Source: Sulfitobacter undariae (lineage in GTDB: Bacteria; Pseudomonadota; Alphaproteobacteria; Rhodobacterales; Rhodobacteraceae). From it: a stretch of DNA of 64,000 nucleotides. Below the pieces are notes generated by a model. The model worked only from the letters and a program-made list of their open reading frames with translations, had not been told where the DNA came from and made no database searches. The stretch spans positions 62,001 to 126,000 of the forward strand of contig NZ_JACIEI010000004.1 in the NCBI RefSeq assembly GCF_014196805.1, read 5' to 3'. This document shows, piece by piece, positions 34,031 through 45,124 of the stretch; position 1 is the first letter of the stretch; each line of letters opens with the position of its first letter. The position numbers and the translations under genes were made by a program.

Positions 34031-36730
34031 TTAGGTGAGTTGCCCGTGGCAGTGCTTGAACTTTTTGCCAGAACCACAGGGGCACAGATCATTCCTTGCG
34101 GGTGACCCCCATGTAGAAGGGTCATTTTCATCGAACCCGTCAATGGCTTCTGCTGCCGCTTCGGCCTGATCCACGGCATCATCGACCGCGTCGTCCGCCG
34201 CCCGTTGCTGTGCCAACATCTGCTCCATCAGCCGTTGCTGTTGTTCTTCACTTGGCGGCTCGATGCGTGACAAGCGCTGCGTCACATCTGAACGCAAGCT
34301 GTCCAGCATGCTTTCAAACAACTGGAACGATTCGTTTTTATATTCGTTCAGCGGATCACGTTGCGCATACCCGCGGAAACCCACAACCGAGCGCAGGTGC
34401 TCAAGCGTCAAAAGGTGCTCACGCCATTTTGCATCAATCGTTTGCAACAAGAAATGCTTTTCGATGTTGCGCATATTTTCAGGACCGAATTTTTCAGTCT
34501 TTTCGGCCATCAATTTATCTGTTGCTTCGATCAAGCGATCACGAATGATGTCATCATCTACGCCGTCTTCTTCACACCATGCAATCACGGGCACATCAAC
34601 GCCCAACTGCTCAATCACAGCGGCGTAAAACCCCTGTGTGTCCCACTGATCTGCATAAGTATTGACCGGCATATACTGGTCAATCAAATCATCGACCATC
34701 TGATGACGCATATCTTCGGTGATTTCATGCAAATCCTGTGATTCCATGATTTCACGGCGTTGCCCGAAGATGACTTTACGTTGTTCGTTCATCACGTCGT
34801 CAAACTTCAACAACTGCTTACGCATGTCAAAGTTGCGGCCCTCGACCTTGGCTTGCGCACGCTCAAGAGACTTATTCACCCAAGGGTGGATGATCGCTTC
34901 GCCCTCTTTCAGGCCCAACGATGTCAGAACTTTTTCCAATCGGTCAGAACCGAAAATGCGCATCAGGTCATCTTCGAGAGACAGGTAGAACGAAGAACGT
35001 CCCGGATCACCCTGACGGCCAGACCGACCGCGCAACTGGTTATCAATCCGGCGGCTTTCGTGACGCTCGGAGGCCAGAACGTATAGGCCACCTGCCTCAA
35101 GAACCTTTTTCTTTTCATCAGCGTGTTCGGCTTCGATACGGGCGCGAACAGCAACTGGATCGGCCTCGGGATCGGCGGCCAATGCATCCAGAACTTTCAG
35201 CTCAACGTTACCACCCAACTGAATGTCAGTACCACGACCCGCCATGTTGGTGGCAATAGTCACGGCACCGAATTTTCCAGCGTCGCCGACAATTTGTGCT
35301 TCTTGCTCGTGCTGGCGGGCGTTCAAAACACTATGCTTGATGCCTTCTTTTTCCAGCAGCTTACTCAACATCTCGGACTTCTCGATTGAGGTTGTCCCCA
35401 CAAGGCAAGGCTGGCCTTTGGCGTGCGCCTCTTTTGTGTCTTCGATCAACGCAGCATATTTCTCTGCAACAGTGCGGTAGACGGCATCATCCGCATCCTG
35501 ACGCGCCACAGGCACGTTGGTAGGTACTTCGACAACACCCAACCCGTAGATTTCCATAAATTCATCTGCTTCGGTCAGGGCCGTGCCTGTCATCCCTGCG
35601 AGCTTATCGTAAAGGCGGAAATAGTTTTGGAAGGTCACAGACGCCAATGTGACGTTTTCGGGCTGAATTTTCACACCTTCTTTGGCTTCAATCGCCTGAT
35701 GCAGGCCATCCCCCAAACGACGACCAGCCATCATGCGGCCGGTAAATTCATCGATCAAAACAACGTCGCCGTCACGCACAATATAGTCTTTGTCTTTTTC
35801 AAACAGGGTATGCGCGCGCAAACCTTGGTTTACGTGATGCACCAAAGACGTGCTTTCAGGATCATAAAGCGTCGCTTCACCTTCCAACAACTCACGGGCG
35901 CGCAATTGTTCTTCGAGGAACTCAATACCCTCGTCGGTAAAGGTCACACCGCGGGTTTTCTCATCCAGTTCATAATGCTCGGGCAGCAGCGTCGGGATAA
36001 TCGTATCAATGGTCTGATACATGTCTGAACGGTCATCAGACGGACCGGAAATAATCAAAGGCGTACGCGCTTCGTCAATCAGGATACTGTCAACCTCATC
36101 CACAATCGCAAAGTTATGTTGCTTTTGGAAAATCTCGCTCAGCTCGGCTTTCATATTGTCGCGAAGATAGTCAAAGCCAAGTTCATTGTTGGTAGCGTAG
36201 GTGATATCGCATTCATAGGCATGACGCTTTAGATCATCGGGCATGTTCGGAATGATATAGCCGGTCGTGAGACCCAACGAAGCAAAGACTTTGCTCATCC
36301 ATTCCGCATCACGTTTCACCAGATATTCGTTTACTGTAACAATGTGCACGCCTTTGTGAGTAAGCGCATTGAGATAAGCCGCAAATGTCGCGGTTAGGGT
36401 TTTACCTTCACCTGTCTTTTGCTCGGCCACGTTGCCTTGATGCAAGAAAATCGCACCCATCAACTGGGTATCAAAGGCGCGCAGTCCCAAAGTACGGCGC
36501 GCACCCTCACGGCAGTTGGCAAAGGCTTCAGGAAGCAATGCATCAAGGCTTTCGCCTTTCAAAGCACGGGCGGACAATTCCTCGGTTTTATCCTTGATTG
36601 CCTCATCCGAGAGTTTCTCAAACTCTGGCTCTAGCGCGTTGATCTTTTCAACCAGCGGGCGGACGGCTTTGATCTTGCGACCATTAGGCGAACCAAAAAC
36701 TTTTTTGGTGAGTGTTCCGAGTCCCAGCAT
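34031..36730 (-). CDS. secA: Protein translocase ATPase SecA
   Basis: SecA drives preproteins through SecYEG. From the ATG at 36730, preceded by GGAG, it is 899 residues, the usual length; a frame extending 45 codons upstream lacks SecA sequence. Walker A is in [14 protein letters not shown], the DEAD-type Walker B in [16 protein letters not shown], and helicase motif VI includes [10 protein letters not shown]. The C-terminal zinc motif [14 protein letters not shown] binds SecB and lipids. It is divergent from the parvulin gene, with about 175 bp between starts. Confidence 0.98.
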   Translation of the reverse strand: MLGLGTLTKKVFGSPNGRKIKAVRPLVEKINALEPEFEKLSDEAIKDKTEELSARALKGESLDALLPEAFANCREGARRTLGLRAFDTQLMGAIFLHQGNVAEQKTGEGKTLTATFAAYLNALTHKGVHIVTVNEYLVKRDAEWMSKVFASLGLTTGYIIPNMPDDLKRHAYECDITYATNNELGFDYLRDNMKAELSEIFQKQHNFAIVDEVDSILIDEARTPLIISGPSDDRSDMYQTIDTIIPTLLPEHYELDEKTRGVTFTDEGIEFLEEQLRARELLEGEATLYDPESTSLVHHVNQGLRAHTLFEKDKDYIVRDGDVVLIDEFTGRMMAGRRLGDGLHQAIEAKEGVKIQPENVTLASVTFQNYFRLYDKLAGMTGTALTEADEFMEIYGLGVVEVPTNVPVARQDADDAVYRTVAEKYAALIEDTKEAHAKGQPCLVGTTSIEKSEMLSKLLEKEGIKHSVLNARQHEQEAQIVGDAGKFGAVTIATNMAGRGTDIQLGGNVELKVLDALAADPEADPVAVRARIEAEHADEKKKVLEAGGLYVLASERHESRRIDNQLRGRSGRQGDPGRSSFYLSLEDDLMRIFGSDRLEKVLTSLGLKEGEAIIHPWVNKSLERAQAKVEGRNFDMRKQLLKFDDVMNEQRKVIFGQRREIMESQDLHEITEDMRHQMVDDLIDQYMPVNTYADQWDTQGFYAAVIEQLGVDVPVIAWCEEDGVDDDIIRDRLIEATDKLMAEKTEKFGPENMRNIEKHFLLQTIDAKWREHLLTLEHLRSVVGFRGYAQRDPLNEYKNESFQLFESMLDSLRSDVTQRLSRIEPPSEEQQQRLMEQMLAQQRAADDAVDDAVDQAEAAAEAIDGFDENDPSTWGSPARNDLCPCGSGKKFKHCHGQLT

Positions 36731-36904
36731 GCGATCTCCAGCCGATGTTAAAATCATTCGCGCGATCTGCTTGCCCCGCAAACTCCCAATCCATAGATAG
36801 AAGTCAGAGTGATGGCTACCTGCCGCGCCCATCAGCGATGTAAGTGCCACCAGCCAACGTGTCAATGTAACCAGCCCGCTAGTACGGGAATGATAGGACT
36901 TTCA

Positions 36905-37801
36905 ATGCAAAAACCCCTCACTTTTCTTGCTTCCCTAGCAATTGTAGCCGCGTTTGCACTTCCTGCGATGGCCCAAGAAACTGCACCGGCCGAAACTGCA
37001 CCAGCCGAAACTGCGCCCGCTGCCGTGGTTGCAGATCCCTCAGTTGTTGTCGCAACTGTAGGTGACACTGAAATCACCGTCGGTCACATGATTGCAGCTT
37101 GGGCATCGCTTCCCGAACAATATCAAGGCCTGCCTGAGGATGTACTGTTCCAGGGCATTCTCGACCAATTGGTTCAGCAAACCGCGCTGGCACAACAGTT
37201 CAGCGGCGATCTTCCAAAACGTATTGAAATCCTGCTCGATAACGAGCGCCGCTCGCTGACAGCAGGTGAATCCATCAACGCCATCATGGATTCACCCCTT
37301 GCCGAAGCAGACGTTCAAGCGGCTTACGACGAGGAATACACCAACGCCGAGCAAGGTCAGGAATTCAACGCGTCCCACATTCTGGTCGAAACAGAAGAAG
37401 AAGCATTGGCTGTGATTGCAGAGCTTGAAGGCGGCGCTGACTTTGCCGAAGTTGCTGCAGAAAAATCCACAGGCCCCTCCGGCCCGAATGGTGGCCAACT
37501 GGGTTGGTTCGGCGAAGGCGCTATGGTTCCTGAATTCGAAGCAGCCGTCGTTGCAATGGAAGTCGGTGCTGTTTCCGCACCAGTCAAAACACAATTCGGC
37601 TTCCACGTGATCAAGTTGAATGAAACCCGTGTTCAGGAAGCCCCTGCTTTGGATGATGTGCGTGAAGAACTTGAGATGCAACTTCGCCAAATCCGAGCGC
37701 AGTCAAAAATCGAAGAAGTGACTGCCGCAGCTCAAATTGACCGCAGCGGCGCAGAAGCTGTTTCACCCTCTGTCATCAAACAAATCACAGTTCTGGAATA
37801 A
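36905..37801 (+). CDS. Parvulin-type peptidyl-prolyl isomerase (SurA/PrsA-like)
   Basis: 298 residues with a signal peptide (1-24, ending AMAQE). A short triple repeat APAET (about 25-40) follows. A SurA-type helical chaperone region comes next, then a rotamase domain (NASHILVETEEEALAVIAEL, GPNGGQLGWFGEGAMVPEFE, TQFGFHVIKLNE). It should assist folding of exported outer-membrane proteins in the periplasm. The ATG at 36905 is chosen because it opens directly on the signal peptide and has AGGA upstream. It sits between secA and argJ, a common arrangement in this group. Confidence 0.92.
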   Translation: MQKPLTFLASLAIVAAFALPAMAQETAPAETAPAETAPAAVVADPSVVVATVGDTEITVGHMIAAWASLPEQYQGLPEDVLFQGILDQLVQQTALAQQFSGDLPKRIEILLDNERRSLTAGESINAIMDSPLAEADVQAAYDEEYTNAEQGQEFNASHILVETEEEALAVIAELEGGADFAEVAAEKSTGPSGPNGGQLGWFGEGAMVPEFEAAVVAMEVGAVSAPVKTQFGFHVIKLNETRVQEAPALDDVREELEMQLRQIRAQSKIEEVTAAAQIDRSGAEAVSPSVIKQITVLE

Positions 37802-37808
37802 GATCACT

Positions 37809-39035
37809 ATGGCAAAGATTTCCGCTGTTTCTCCGCTCGCCCCTGCTGCGTTTCCTTCCCTTCCCGTGATCGGTGGCGTGAAATTCGCCACTGCCGCGGC
37901 GGGAGTAAAGTATCAGGGCCGAACAGATGTCATGTTGGCAACCTTGGTGCCGGGCACAGTGGTGGCAGGAGCGTTTACGCGCTCCTCCACCCGCTCAGCG
38001 CCAGTTCTGGATTGTCAGGCCAAGATGGGCATCGCTTCTGCGGAGGGCGCGGCGATCCTTGTAAATTCAGGGAACTCCAACGCCTTTACTGGCAAAGTTG
38101 GTGTGGCTTCGGTTGCGGCAATTACCGCCGCCGTTGCCGACGCCTGCCATGTTCCTGAAGGACGGGTCTTTACCTCCTCAACGGGCGTCATCGGGGAACC
38201 GCTCCCCCATGAGCGAATCACGGCAGTGCTGGGCTCACTGGCCGCCAACACAAAGGCAGATGACATTGCCGCCGCGGCCCAAGCGATCATGACCACCGAT
38301 ACCTTCCCTAAAGGGGCTTCGGCCACCGTTCTGATTGACGGAAAAACAGTCTCTATTGCAGGCATCGCAAAGGGTTCTGGCATGATTGCGCCAGATATGG
38401 CCACGATGCTGGTCTATATCTTTACAGATGCAAAAATTGCCCAAGACAAGCTTCAGTCCATCGTAAGCGCCCAAAACGAAAAGACATTCAACTCGATCAC
38501 CGTCGACAGCGATACCTCGACCTCCGACAGCCTAATTGTTGCCGCGACAGGAACCAGCGGCATCGCAGTAGATGACAGCGTTGAATTCTCTGACGCGCTG
38601 CACAGCGTGATGCAAGACCTTGCCCACCAAGTTGTCCGCGACGGCGAAGGTGCGACCAAGTTCGTCGAGGTTAACGTTATCGGCGCCGCCACGGATGCGG
38701 ATGCCAAGTTGCATGCCATGTCGATCGCAAATTCACCATTGGTGAAAACAGCCATCGCTGGCGAAGACGCCAATTGGGGCCGGATTGTAATGGCTGTCGG
38801 TAAATCCGGTGCGGCCGCCGATCGTGACCTTTTAGGCATTCGCTTTGGTGATATCGAAGTAGCCAAAAACGGCTGGCGCAGCGAAAGCTATTCCGAAGAA
38901 GCCGCCGCCGCGCATATGAAAGGTGAAGATATCGTCATCACCGTCGATATTGGTCTGGGATCTAGCACGTCTACCGTTTGGACCTGTGACTTGACCCACG
39001 GTTATATCGATATCAACGCTGACTACCGCTCGTGA
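37809..39035 (+). CDS. argJ: Bifunctional ornithine acetyltransferase / N-acetylglutamate synthase
   Basis: ArgJ transfers the acetyl group from N-acetylornithine to glutamate, closing the cyclic arginine pathway; some forms also use acetyl-CoA. 408 residues. The family motif KGSGMIAPDMATMLVYIFTD contains the Ala-Thr bond that self-cleaves, giving alpha and beta chains with Thr as the nucleophile. EGAAILVNSGNSNAFTG and GEDANWGRIVMAVGKSG are further signatures. The ATG at 37809 is seven bases after the parvulin stop. A longer frame starting inside that gene is rejected. Confidence 0.97.
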   Translation: MAKISAVSPLAPAAFPSLPVIGGVKFATAAAGVKYQGRTDVMLATLVPGTVVAGAFTRSSTRSAPVLDCQAKMGIASAEGAAILVNSGNSNAFTGKVGVASVAAITAAVADACHVPEGRVFTSSTGVIGEPLPHERITAVLGSLAANTKADDIAAAAQAIMTTDTFPKGASATVLIDGKTVSIAGIAKGSGMIAPDMATMLVYIFTDAKIAQDKLQSIVSAQNEKTFNSITVDSDTSTSDSLIVAATGTSGIAVDDSVEFSDALHSVMQDLAHQVVRDGEGATKFVEVNVIGAATDADAKLHAMSIANSPLVKTAIAGEDANWGRIVMAVGKSGAAADRDLLGIRFGDIEVAKNGWRSESYSEEAAAAHMKGEDIVITVDIGLGSSTSTVWTCDLTHGYIDINADYRS

Positions 39036-39057
39036 GCTATTCTTCGGGGGCATATCA

Positions 39058-39456
39058 ATGAAGATGGTGCTGGTCTCAGCCGTTGCACTGATTGACGTCG
39101 ACGGGCGCGTGCTTTTGGCACAGCGTCCGCCTGGCAAATCCATGGCGGGTCTGTGGGAGTTCCCCGGAGGGAAGATCGAACAAGGTGAAACTCCAGAGGC
39201 GGCGCTAATTCGAGAATTAGAAGAAGAGCTGGGGATCGATACTTGGGCCTCGTGTTTGGCGCCATTGACCTTTGCCAGCCATAGCTACGATGATTTTCAC
39301 CTGATGATGCCTTTGTTTGCCTGTCGTAAATGGAACGGCACACCGCGCCCAAAGGAAGGTCAGGTGTTGAAGTGGGTTAAACCCGAAGCCATGCGTGAAT
39401 ATCCAATGCCAGCAGCCGATATTCCACTGATTTCCATCCTACGTGACTGGCTCTGA
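39058..39456 (+). CDS. mutT: MutT-type Nudix hydrolase (8-oxo-dGTP diphosphatase)
   Basis: 132 residues. The Nudix box reads G-x5-E-x7-REUxEExGU across GGKIEQGETPEAALIRELEE and the following ELGI. LWEFPGG and LLAQRPPGKSMAG are typical of MutT enzymes that clear oxidised guanine nucleotides and avoid A:T to C:G changes. It follows argJ by 22 bp in the same direction. True substrate specificity cannot be read from sequence. Confidence 0.92.
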   Translation: MKMVLVSAVALIDVDGRVLLAQRPPGKSMAGLWEFPGGKIEQGETPEAALIRELEEELGIDTWASCLAPLTFASHSYDDFHLMMPLFACRKWNGTPRPKEGQVLKWVKPEAMREYPMPAADIPLISILRDWL

Positions 39457-39486
39457 ACACTGCGGACCCAGATTGAGCGTTAAAAC

Positions 39487-39510
39487 TTCACTTTTCATTA
39501 CAAAAGTGAA
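39487..39510. promoter_or_regulatory. Inverted repeat upstream of the 43-residue gene
   Basis: TTCACTTTT and AAAAGTGAA form a perfect 9-bp inverted repeat with a 6-base spacer, 30 bases after mutT. It is AT-rich, with no T run following, so an operator for the small downstream gene is as likely as a terminator for mutT. Confidence 0.5.
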
Positions 39511-39578
39511 TGATTGTGCTGGAAGTGTTAACAATCCGAGCTAGAGTGAATCAGCATCAATTCTGGGGAGGATTAATT

Positions 39579-39710
39579 ATGCTACGTACTATCACTTTGG
39601 GAAGTTGTGTTTCTGTTCAAGGCACATTTGTACACGCCATTCCGGATGGTCGGATCGCTGTTAAAGTAAACAACACTGTTTATTCAGGAACACCGATTAC
39701 CAAAAACTAG
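39579..39710 (+). CDS. Conserved-looking 43-residue protein
   Basis: A short gene with a strong GGGAGG ribosome site eight bases before its ATG. The product begins MLRTITLGSCVSVQGTF and continues with DGRIAVKVNNTVYSGTP. Alternating hydrophobic residues and glycines suggest a small all-beta fold. I have an impression of similar small proteins in Rhodobacterales but no name or function. A longer frame from 39510 would run through the inverted repeat and lacks an SD, so it is rejected. The terminator at 39731 follows, making it a single-gene unit or the end of the argJ-mutT transcript. Confidence 0.75.
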   Translation: MLRTITLGSCVSVQGTFVHAIPDGRIAVKVNNTVYSGTPITKN

Positions 39711-39730
39711 CTACTCTCAAATCAAGATAC

Positions 39731-39765
39731 AAAAAAGGGACGGTGCATAACACCGTCCCTTTTTC
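39731..39765. terminator. Bidirectional intrinsic terminator
   Basis: AAAGGGACGGTG and CACCGTCCCTTT pair perfectly around a 5-base loop, with A and T runs on both sides. It ends the small gene on the plus strand and infB on the minus strand. Confidence 0.92.
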
Positions 39766-39784
39766 TATTTTTCAAACTGGCTTA

Positions 39785-42259
39785 TTAGCTCAGCGTGCGT
39801 GTCACTTCTTCACGGGTGAAGATTTCGATCACATCGTCAGGGCGGATGTCTTCGTAGTTTTCGAAGGCCATACCACATTCCTGACCGGACTGTACTTCTG
39901 GTACTTCATCCTTAAAGCGCTTGAGCGTCTTAAGCGTACCTTCGTGAATAACAACGTTATCCCGCAGCAGACGTACACCAGCAGAGCGGCGCGCCACCCC
40001 TTCGGTAACCAGACAGCCAGCCACTTTGCCGATGCCTGTGACCTTGAACACTTCTTTGATGCTTGCGTAGCCAATGAAGGTTTCTTTGATCTCGTTACTG
40101 AGCAAGCCGGAAGCCGCCGCTTTTACGTTGTCCACCAGATCGTAGATAATCGAGTAGTAGCGGATCTCGACACCCTTCTGGTTTGCCGTGTTACGCGCAG
40201 AGGCGTTGGCACGGACGTTAAAGCCAATGATCGGCGCGCCCGAAGCTTCGGCAAGGCCCACATCTGTTTCAGTGATCGCACCAACACCAGAGTGAAGAAC
40301 CCGTACACGGACTTCATCGTTACCGATTTTCTCCATTGCCTGAACAATCGCTTCGGCAGAACCCTGCACATCCGCTTTGACCAGAATAGGCAGTTCAGAA
40401 ACGTTTTCATCAGCTTTGGCATTTGCCATCAACTGTTCCAACGTCGTTGCGGCACCCGCAGCAGCGCGTTTGTCTTTAGCGGCGTTTGCACGGTATTCCG
40501 CAATCTCACGCGCCTGCGCTTCGGTGGATGTCACGTTCAGAACGTCACCCGCTTCTGGCGTACCATTCAAGCCCAGAACCTCTACAGGAACAGAAGGGCC
40601 AGCTTCTTTTACGCGGTTGCCTTGGTCGTCAATCAACGCACGAACCTTACCGTACTGCTCACCTACAACAAAGATGTCACCCTGACGCAATGTACCGTTT
40701 TGCACCAGAACCGTCGCCACTGGACCACGACCCACATCAAGCTGTGCCTCGATCACGGCACCAACGGCAGCGCGGTTCGGGTTTGCTTTCAGTTCAAGGA
40801 TCTCGGACTGCAATGCAATCGCTTCCAGCAGTTCATCCAGACCTTGGCCAGTGACCGCTGAAACTTCAACGTCCTGCACATCGCCAGACATCTTCTCAAC
40901 GATAACTTCGTGCTGCAACAAAGCAGCGCGGACACGGTCGGCATCAGCCGCTGGTTTGTCGATCTTGTTGATCGCCACGATCATCGGCACTTTAGCCGCT
41001 TTCGCGTGGGCAATCGCCTCGATTGTCTGAGGCATAACAGCGTCATCCGCCGCGACCACCAGAACCACAATATCCGTTACCTGTGCACCGCGCGAACGCA
41101 TGGAGGTAAAGGCCGCGTGGCCCGGAGTATCAAGGAAGGACAACACTTGGCCGCCATCGGTAGTCACCTGATAGGCACCGATATGCTGGGTGATGCCACC
41201 CGCTTCGCCGGAAACAACCTTGGCGTTACGGATCGCATCCAGAAGGGATGTTTTGCCGTGGTCAACGTGACCCATGATGGTGATCACAGGTGGACGTGAC
41301 CGCAGATCGCCTTCGTCATCGACTTCGATTTTGATCACATCTTCAACGTCAGCATCGGAAACGCGAACCACTTTGTGGCCGAATTCTTCGATGATCAGTT
41401 CCGCTGTATCCGCATCGATGGTTTCGTTTTGCGTTACCATCAGACCGGATTGCATCAACGCTTTCACAACAGCGCCAGTTTTCTCAGCCATACGTGCGGC
41501 CAGTTCGGACACAACAATTGCTGGTGGCAATTGAACGTCACGAATGATCTTTTCGCGCTCGACGTTACCGCCCATCGCTTTTGCACGTGCGCGGTCTTGC
41601 TTACGCTTCATCTGCGCCATGGAACGCTGACGGCCACCTTCACCGCCACGCAGCGCTTGGTTTACTGTCAGTTTACCTGAACGACGATCGTCGTCTTGGC
41701 GATTCTTTTTGTTTGTTTCTTCGCGGTCACGCTCGGTTTTACGCGGCGTAGCAGCAGGAAGCGCTTTGTTCGGCGTTGCGCGTGCTTGAGCTGGCTCAGA
41801 AGGAGCAGGTGCAGCAGCTTGCTGTGCAGCGGCTTCCGCAGCACGTTTCGCGCGCTCTTCTTCCTCGGCTTTCGCCTTGAGGCTCTCTTCGCGCTCGCGA
41901 TCTTCTTGCTCTTTCGCTTCCATCTCGGCGCGACGGCGCTCGCGATCTTCTGCGCGTGCTTTTTCTTCCGCAGCGCGTGCTGCGGCTTCTTCTACTTCAC
42001 GCGCTTTCGCGGCTTGTACAGCCTTCAGGCGGCGTTCCATTTCTGAATCGGTGATGCCTGCGGGGCGCCGTGAAGGATCGCCTACAGGGCCCGCACCCGG
42101 ACCGGTTGGTTTTTGGCCACCAGGCTTTGGTACCACAACGCGTTTGCGCTTAGTTTCCACGACGACGTTTTTTGTACGTCCGTGGCTAAAGCTCTGCTTT
42201 ACGTTGCTGGGACGCGAACCGCCCAGACCCAATGTTTTTCTGCCGTCACTATCGCTCAT
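39785..42259 (-). CDS. infB: Translation initiation factor IF-2
   Basis: 824 residues. IF-2 brings initiator tRNA to the ribosome. The N-terminal third is a charged, Lys/Glu/Arg-rich region (about 80-160), typical and variable. The GTPase domain has [17 protein letters not shown] (G1), [10 protein letters not shown] (G3) and [10 protein letters not shown] (G4). The C-terminal domains bind initiator tRNA. It is the last gene of the rimP-nusA-ylxR-infB operon and ends at a strong terminator. Confidence 0.98.
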   Translation of the reverse strand: MSDSDGRKTLGLGGSRPSNVKQSFSHGRTKNVVVETKRKRVVVPKPGGQKPTGPGAGPVGDPSRRPAGITDSEMERRLKAVQAAKAREVEEAAARAAEEKARAEDRERRRAEMEAKEQEDREREESLKAKAEEEERAKRAAEAAAQQAAAPAPSEPAQARATPNKALPAATPRKTERDREETNKKNRQDDDRRSGKLTVNQALRGGEGGRQRSMAQMKRKQDRARAKAMGGNVEREKIIRDVQLPPAIVVSELAARMAEKTGAVVKALMQSGLMVTQNETIDADTAELIIEEFGHKVVRVSDADVEDVIKIEVDDEGDLRSRPPVITIMGHVDHGKTSLLDAIRNAKVVSGEAGGITQHIGAYQVTTDGGQVLSFLDTPGHAAFTSMRSRGAQVTDIVVLVVAADDAVMPQTIEAIAHAKAAKVPMIVAINKIDKPAADADRVRAALLQHEVIVEKMSGDVQDVEVSAVTGQGLDELLEAIALQSEILELKANPNRAAVGAVIEAQLDVGRGPVATVLVQNGTLRQGDIFVVGEQYGKVRALIDDQGNRVKEAGPSVPVEVLGLNGTPEAGDVLNVTSTEAQAREIAEYRANAAKDKRAAAGAATTLEQLMANAKADENVSELPILVKADVQGSAEAIVQAMEKIGNDEVRVRVLHSGVGAITETDVGLAEASGAPIIGFNVRANASARNTANQKGVEIRYYSIIYDLVDNVKAAASGLLSNEIKETFIGYASIKEVFKVTGIGKVAGCLVTEGVARRSAGVRLLRDNVVIHEGTLKTLKRFKDEVPEVQSGQECGMAFENYEDIRPDDVIEIFTREEVTRTLS

Positions 42260-42267
42260 CTAGCTCG

Positions 42268-42888
42268 TCATCCTTTCGGCTGGCCGTTGCCAGCCTCGTT
42301 TTTGCGCACGCCGTTTAGTCTATGGGCTTCCTCTACAACACGTAGAGTGAGTCCACCAGAGGCGAGCGCCCCATGTATCACAGTTTGGCGTCCGAATGCC
42401 AAACCTAATTCATCCGCAGTCAAACACCCGATATAGTGTCCATAGTGCGGCGTACTCAGTTTCGATTTGCCGCGCCCTGATCCATCCGAAGCTTGAATCA
42501 AGACGTGCGCCTCTTCCGTTTGCAGCCAGCTTTTGACCTTTTCATAGCCCGCAACGGCTTTGCCCGCCTTGCGTTCCATCGAAATCAACTCCACCACGCG
42601 GCGGACCAACTGTTTTTCTACTTCTTCAACCAGATTGTCTGGCGCCTTTAACGGCTGCTTCGCAGAGCGCGAGAACAGCCCTTTTTTCTGTGCAGTTTCA
42701 AGAGCATCGCGATCTGCTGACACCCACATTCCGCGGCCGGGCAGTTTGCCCATCACATCCGCAAACACCTGTCCGTCCGGCCCTATGACAAAACGGATCA
42801 TTTTATATTTCGGGTGCACCTCACCTGTGGCAAGACACTTCCGCTCTGCGCCGCTTTCGCGATCTTTGGATGCGCCACCGCGTCCCAT
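42268..42888 (-). CDS. YlxR (DUF448)-L7Ae-like RNA-binding protein
   Basis: 206 residues combining two domains that are separate proteins in Bacillus. The N-terminal YlxR part shows ERKCLATGEVHPKYKMIRFV and KLPGRGMWVSADRDAL. The C-terminal half, with VELISMERKAGKAVAGYEKV and AHVLIQASDGS, resembles the L7Ae-type YlxQ fold. The fusion is the normal form in alphaproteobacteria. It lies between nusA and infB, 8 bp before infB, and is thought to bind RNA or modulate gene expression; its exact role is not settled. Confidence 0.92.
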   Translation of the reverse strand: MGRGGASKDRESGAERKCLATGEVHPKYKMIRFVIGPDGQVFADVMGKLPGRGMWVSADRDALETAQKKGLFSRSAKQPLKAPDNLVEEVEKQLVRRVVELISMERKAGKAVAGYEKVKSWLQTEEAHVLIQASDGSGRGKSKLSTPHYGHYIGCLTADELGLAFGRQTVIHGALASGGLTLRVVEEAHRLNGVRKNEAGNGQPKG

Positions 42889-42911
42889 ATCGGTTCCCCC
42901 GAGACCTGCGA

Positions 42912-44525
42912 TCAGGCCTCGGCCTCCTCGTCTGCGTCGATGTCTTCTTCAACATCGGCTTCCAGTTCAGCGGGATCAACCCAACCCAGCAATACGCGGG
43001 CTGTCATGATCAGCTTTTGCGCGTCTTCCAATGACATTTCAAAGGCTTCCAATGTGCCTTCGTCTTTGACGCGTTCACCGTTCACAGTGGTCCAGCCACC
43101 CGCCAATTCCCAATCCGCACAGGTTGCGAAATCTTCCAGCGTTTTAACATCGTCTTTTGCCAATGCTTCAATCATCTGGGGTGTAAGGCCCTCAAATTCA
43201 AACAGGCTGTCTTCTACGCCCAACGCACGTGCGGCATCCAATGCGGCTTTACTCTGTGCTTCCAAAACATCACGGGCACGGGCTTGCAATTCACCCGCAG
43301 TCGCTTCGTCAACACCGTCAATCACCAGCAGTTCGTCAACTTCGACATAGGCGACTTCTTCTAGGTTCGTGAACCCTTCGGATACCAGTAGTTGGGCAAA
43401 GAACTCGTCCAAATCAAGGTTATCCATGAACAATTTTGTGCGCAGTTCAAACTCGGCCTGACGGCGCGCGCTGTCTTGCTCTTCGGTCATGATGTCAATG
43501 TCGAGGCCAGTCAGTTGGCTGGCCAGACGTACGTTTTGACCGCGACGGCCAATCGCCAACGACAATTGCTCAGCAGGAACAACAACTTCGATCTTGCCGG
43601 CTTCCTCATCCAGAACAACCTTGGAAACCTCTGCTGGTTGCAACGCGTTCACAAGGAAAGTCGGCTGATCGTCATTCCAAGGAATGATGTCGATCTTTTC
43701 ACCCTGAAGTTCGTTCACAACCGCCTGAACACGGCTACCGCGCATACCAACGCAAGCGCCGACAGGGTCGATAGAGTTATCATAGCTGATCACAGCAATC
43801 TTAGCGCGCGAGCCCGGATCACGGGCCACAGCTTTGATCTCGATGATGCCGTCATAGATTTCCGGCACTTCCATCTTGAACAATTCAGCCATGAATTGCG
43901 GATCTGTACGGCTCAGGAAAATCTGTGGGCCGCGCTGCTCGCGACGGACATCCTTGATGTAAACGCGGATACGATCGTTCGGGCGGTATGATTCGCGGCC
44001 GATTTTCTCGTTGCGGCGCAGGATCGCTTCGCCAGCGCCCACATCAACAATAACGTTGCCGTATTCTTCGCGTTTGACCAAACCGTTGACGATTGTGCCT
44101 GCGCGATCTTTGAATTCTTCATACTGGCGGTCACGCTCGGCTTCGCGGACCTTTTGAAGGATCACCTGCTTGGCAGACTGTGCCGCGATACGGCCCATTT
44201 CAACTGGCGGCACTTCTTCAACATAGGTTTGACCGATTTCTGGATCAGCCATATACTGCTTGGCTTGCTCAACCGTAAATTCAGCTTGATAGTTTTCCAG
44301 CTCATCATCCGCAACAACGGTACGAACGCGGGTGAATGTCGCGCGGCCTGTTTTGCGGTCGATCGCCACACGAATGTCCATTTCCGCGCCATAGCGGGAC
44401 TTGGCAGCACGGGCCAGAGATTCTTCCATCGCGTCAATAACCAACGCTGGGTCGATCATTTTTTCGCGGGCCACTGCTTCGGCAGTTTGCAGCAGCTCCA
44501 ACTGGTTTGCGGATGTAATGGCCAT
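42912..44525 (-). CDS. nusA: Transcription termination/antitermination factor NusA
   Basis: 537 residues. The N-terminal RNA polymerase-binding domain is followed by an S1 domain (DRAGTIVNGLVKREEYGNV) and two KH domains (SRVQAVVNELQGEKIDIIPW, AIGRRGQNVRLASQLTG). C-terminal acidic repeat regions end in EADVEEDIDADEEAEA. NusA controls pausing, termination and rRNA antitermination. Its ATG shares one base with the rimP stop (TAATG), so the two are coupled. Confidence 0.98.
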   Translation of the reverse strand: MAITSANQLELLQTAEAVAREKMIDPALVIDAMEESLARAAKSRYGAEMDIRVAIDRKTGRATFTRVRTVVADDELENYQAEFTVEQAKQYMADPEIGQTYVEEVPPVEMGRIAAQSAKQVILQKVREAERDRQYEEFKDRAGTIVNGLVKREEYGNVIVDVGAGEAILRRNEKIGRESYRPNDRIRVYIKDVRREQRGPQIFLSRTDPQFMAELFKMEVPEIYDGIIEIKAVARDPGSRAKIAVISYDNSIDPVGACVGMRGSRVQAVVNELQGEKIDIIPWNDDQPTFLVNALQPAEVSKVVLDEEAGKIEVVVPAEQLSLAIGRRGQNVRLASQLTGLDIDIMTEEQDSARRQAEFELRTKLFMDNLDLDEFFAQLLVSEGFTNLEEVAYVEVDELLVIDGVDEATAGELQARARDVLEAQSKAALDAARALGVEDSLFEFEGLTPQMIEALAKDDVKTLEDFATCADWELAGGWTTVNGERVKDEGTLEAFEMSLEDAQKLIMTARVLLGWVDPAELEADVEEDIDADEEAEA

Positions 44526-45103
44526 TAGATTTCTCCCTCGTCAGACTCTTCGGTCTCGACATCATCAAATTGGGTTTCGTCAATCACACCGGACGCTTTG
44601 CGTTGGCGCAGCATTTCTTTGATCAACTCGTCCGTCAGGACCAGCTTGGCATCTGTCAGCCAATCGAACTTTAGGCCAACAGTGCCTTCTTCGATGTTGA
44701 TCAGCACTTCGTCACCTTCAACACCCGCCAACTGACCCTTAAAGCGGCGGCGACCGCCGATCAGCTCATCGGTTTCGATCTTGGCTTCGTAGCCTTCAAA
44801 ATTGGCAAAGTCTTTGAGACGCGTCAACGGACGGTCAATTCCGGGCGATGACACCTCAAGCGCGTATTCTTCGGCAATCGGGTCTTCTACATCCAAGATG
44901 GCACCAACTGCGGTGCTGATCTGGCCGCAATCATCTACTTCGATCCCGCCATCAGGCTTGTCAGCCATGACCTGCAAGATCGCATTTTTACCAGACATCA
45001 AACGTACACGCACCAATTCATACCCCAAGTCTTCGATGACAGGGGTGATGATTTCGGCGAGACGCCGGTCCATGGCTGCTTTGGCGATAAGATCGTTGTT
45101 CAT
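44525..45103 (-). CDS. rimP: Ribosome maturation factor RimP
   Basis: 192 residues from the ATG at 45103. RimP helps 30S subunit assembly. Motifs seen are [13 protein letters not shown] in the N-terminal domain, [12 protein letters not shown], and [21 protein letters not shown], the last being the best family signature. The C-terminal Sm-like domain follows ([18 protein letters not shown]) and an acidic tail ends the protein. The operon order rimP-nusA-ylxR-infB is standard. A start eight codons upstream is possible but gives an unconserved N-terminus. Confidence 0.95.
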   Translation of the reverse strand: MNNDLIAKAAMDRRLAEIITPVIEDLGYELVRVRLMSGKNAILQVMADKPDGGIEVDDCGQISTAVGAILDVEDPIAEEYALEVSSPGIDRPLTRLKDFANFEGYEAKIETDELIGGRRRFKGQLAGVEGDEVLINIEEGTVGLKFDWLTDAKLVLTDELIKEMLRQRKASGVIDETQFDDVETEESDEGEI

Positions 45104-45124
45104 AAGTTCACTTGCCTTTAGGCA

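Noticed and set aside
34031..36865. Longer secA start 45 codons upstream
   Set aside because: The added residues are not SecA-like, and the ATG at 36730 has a good ribosome site and gives the family length.
36965..37020. APAET repeats in the parvulin as a mobile or variable repeat
   Set aside because: Only three short copies in a linker after the signal peptide; ordinary low-complexity sequence.
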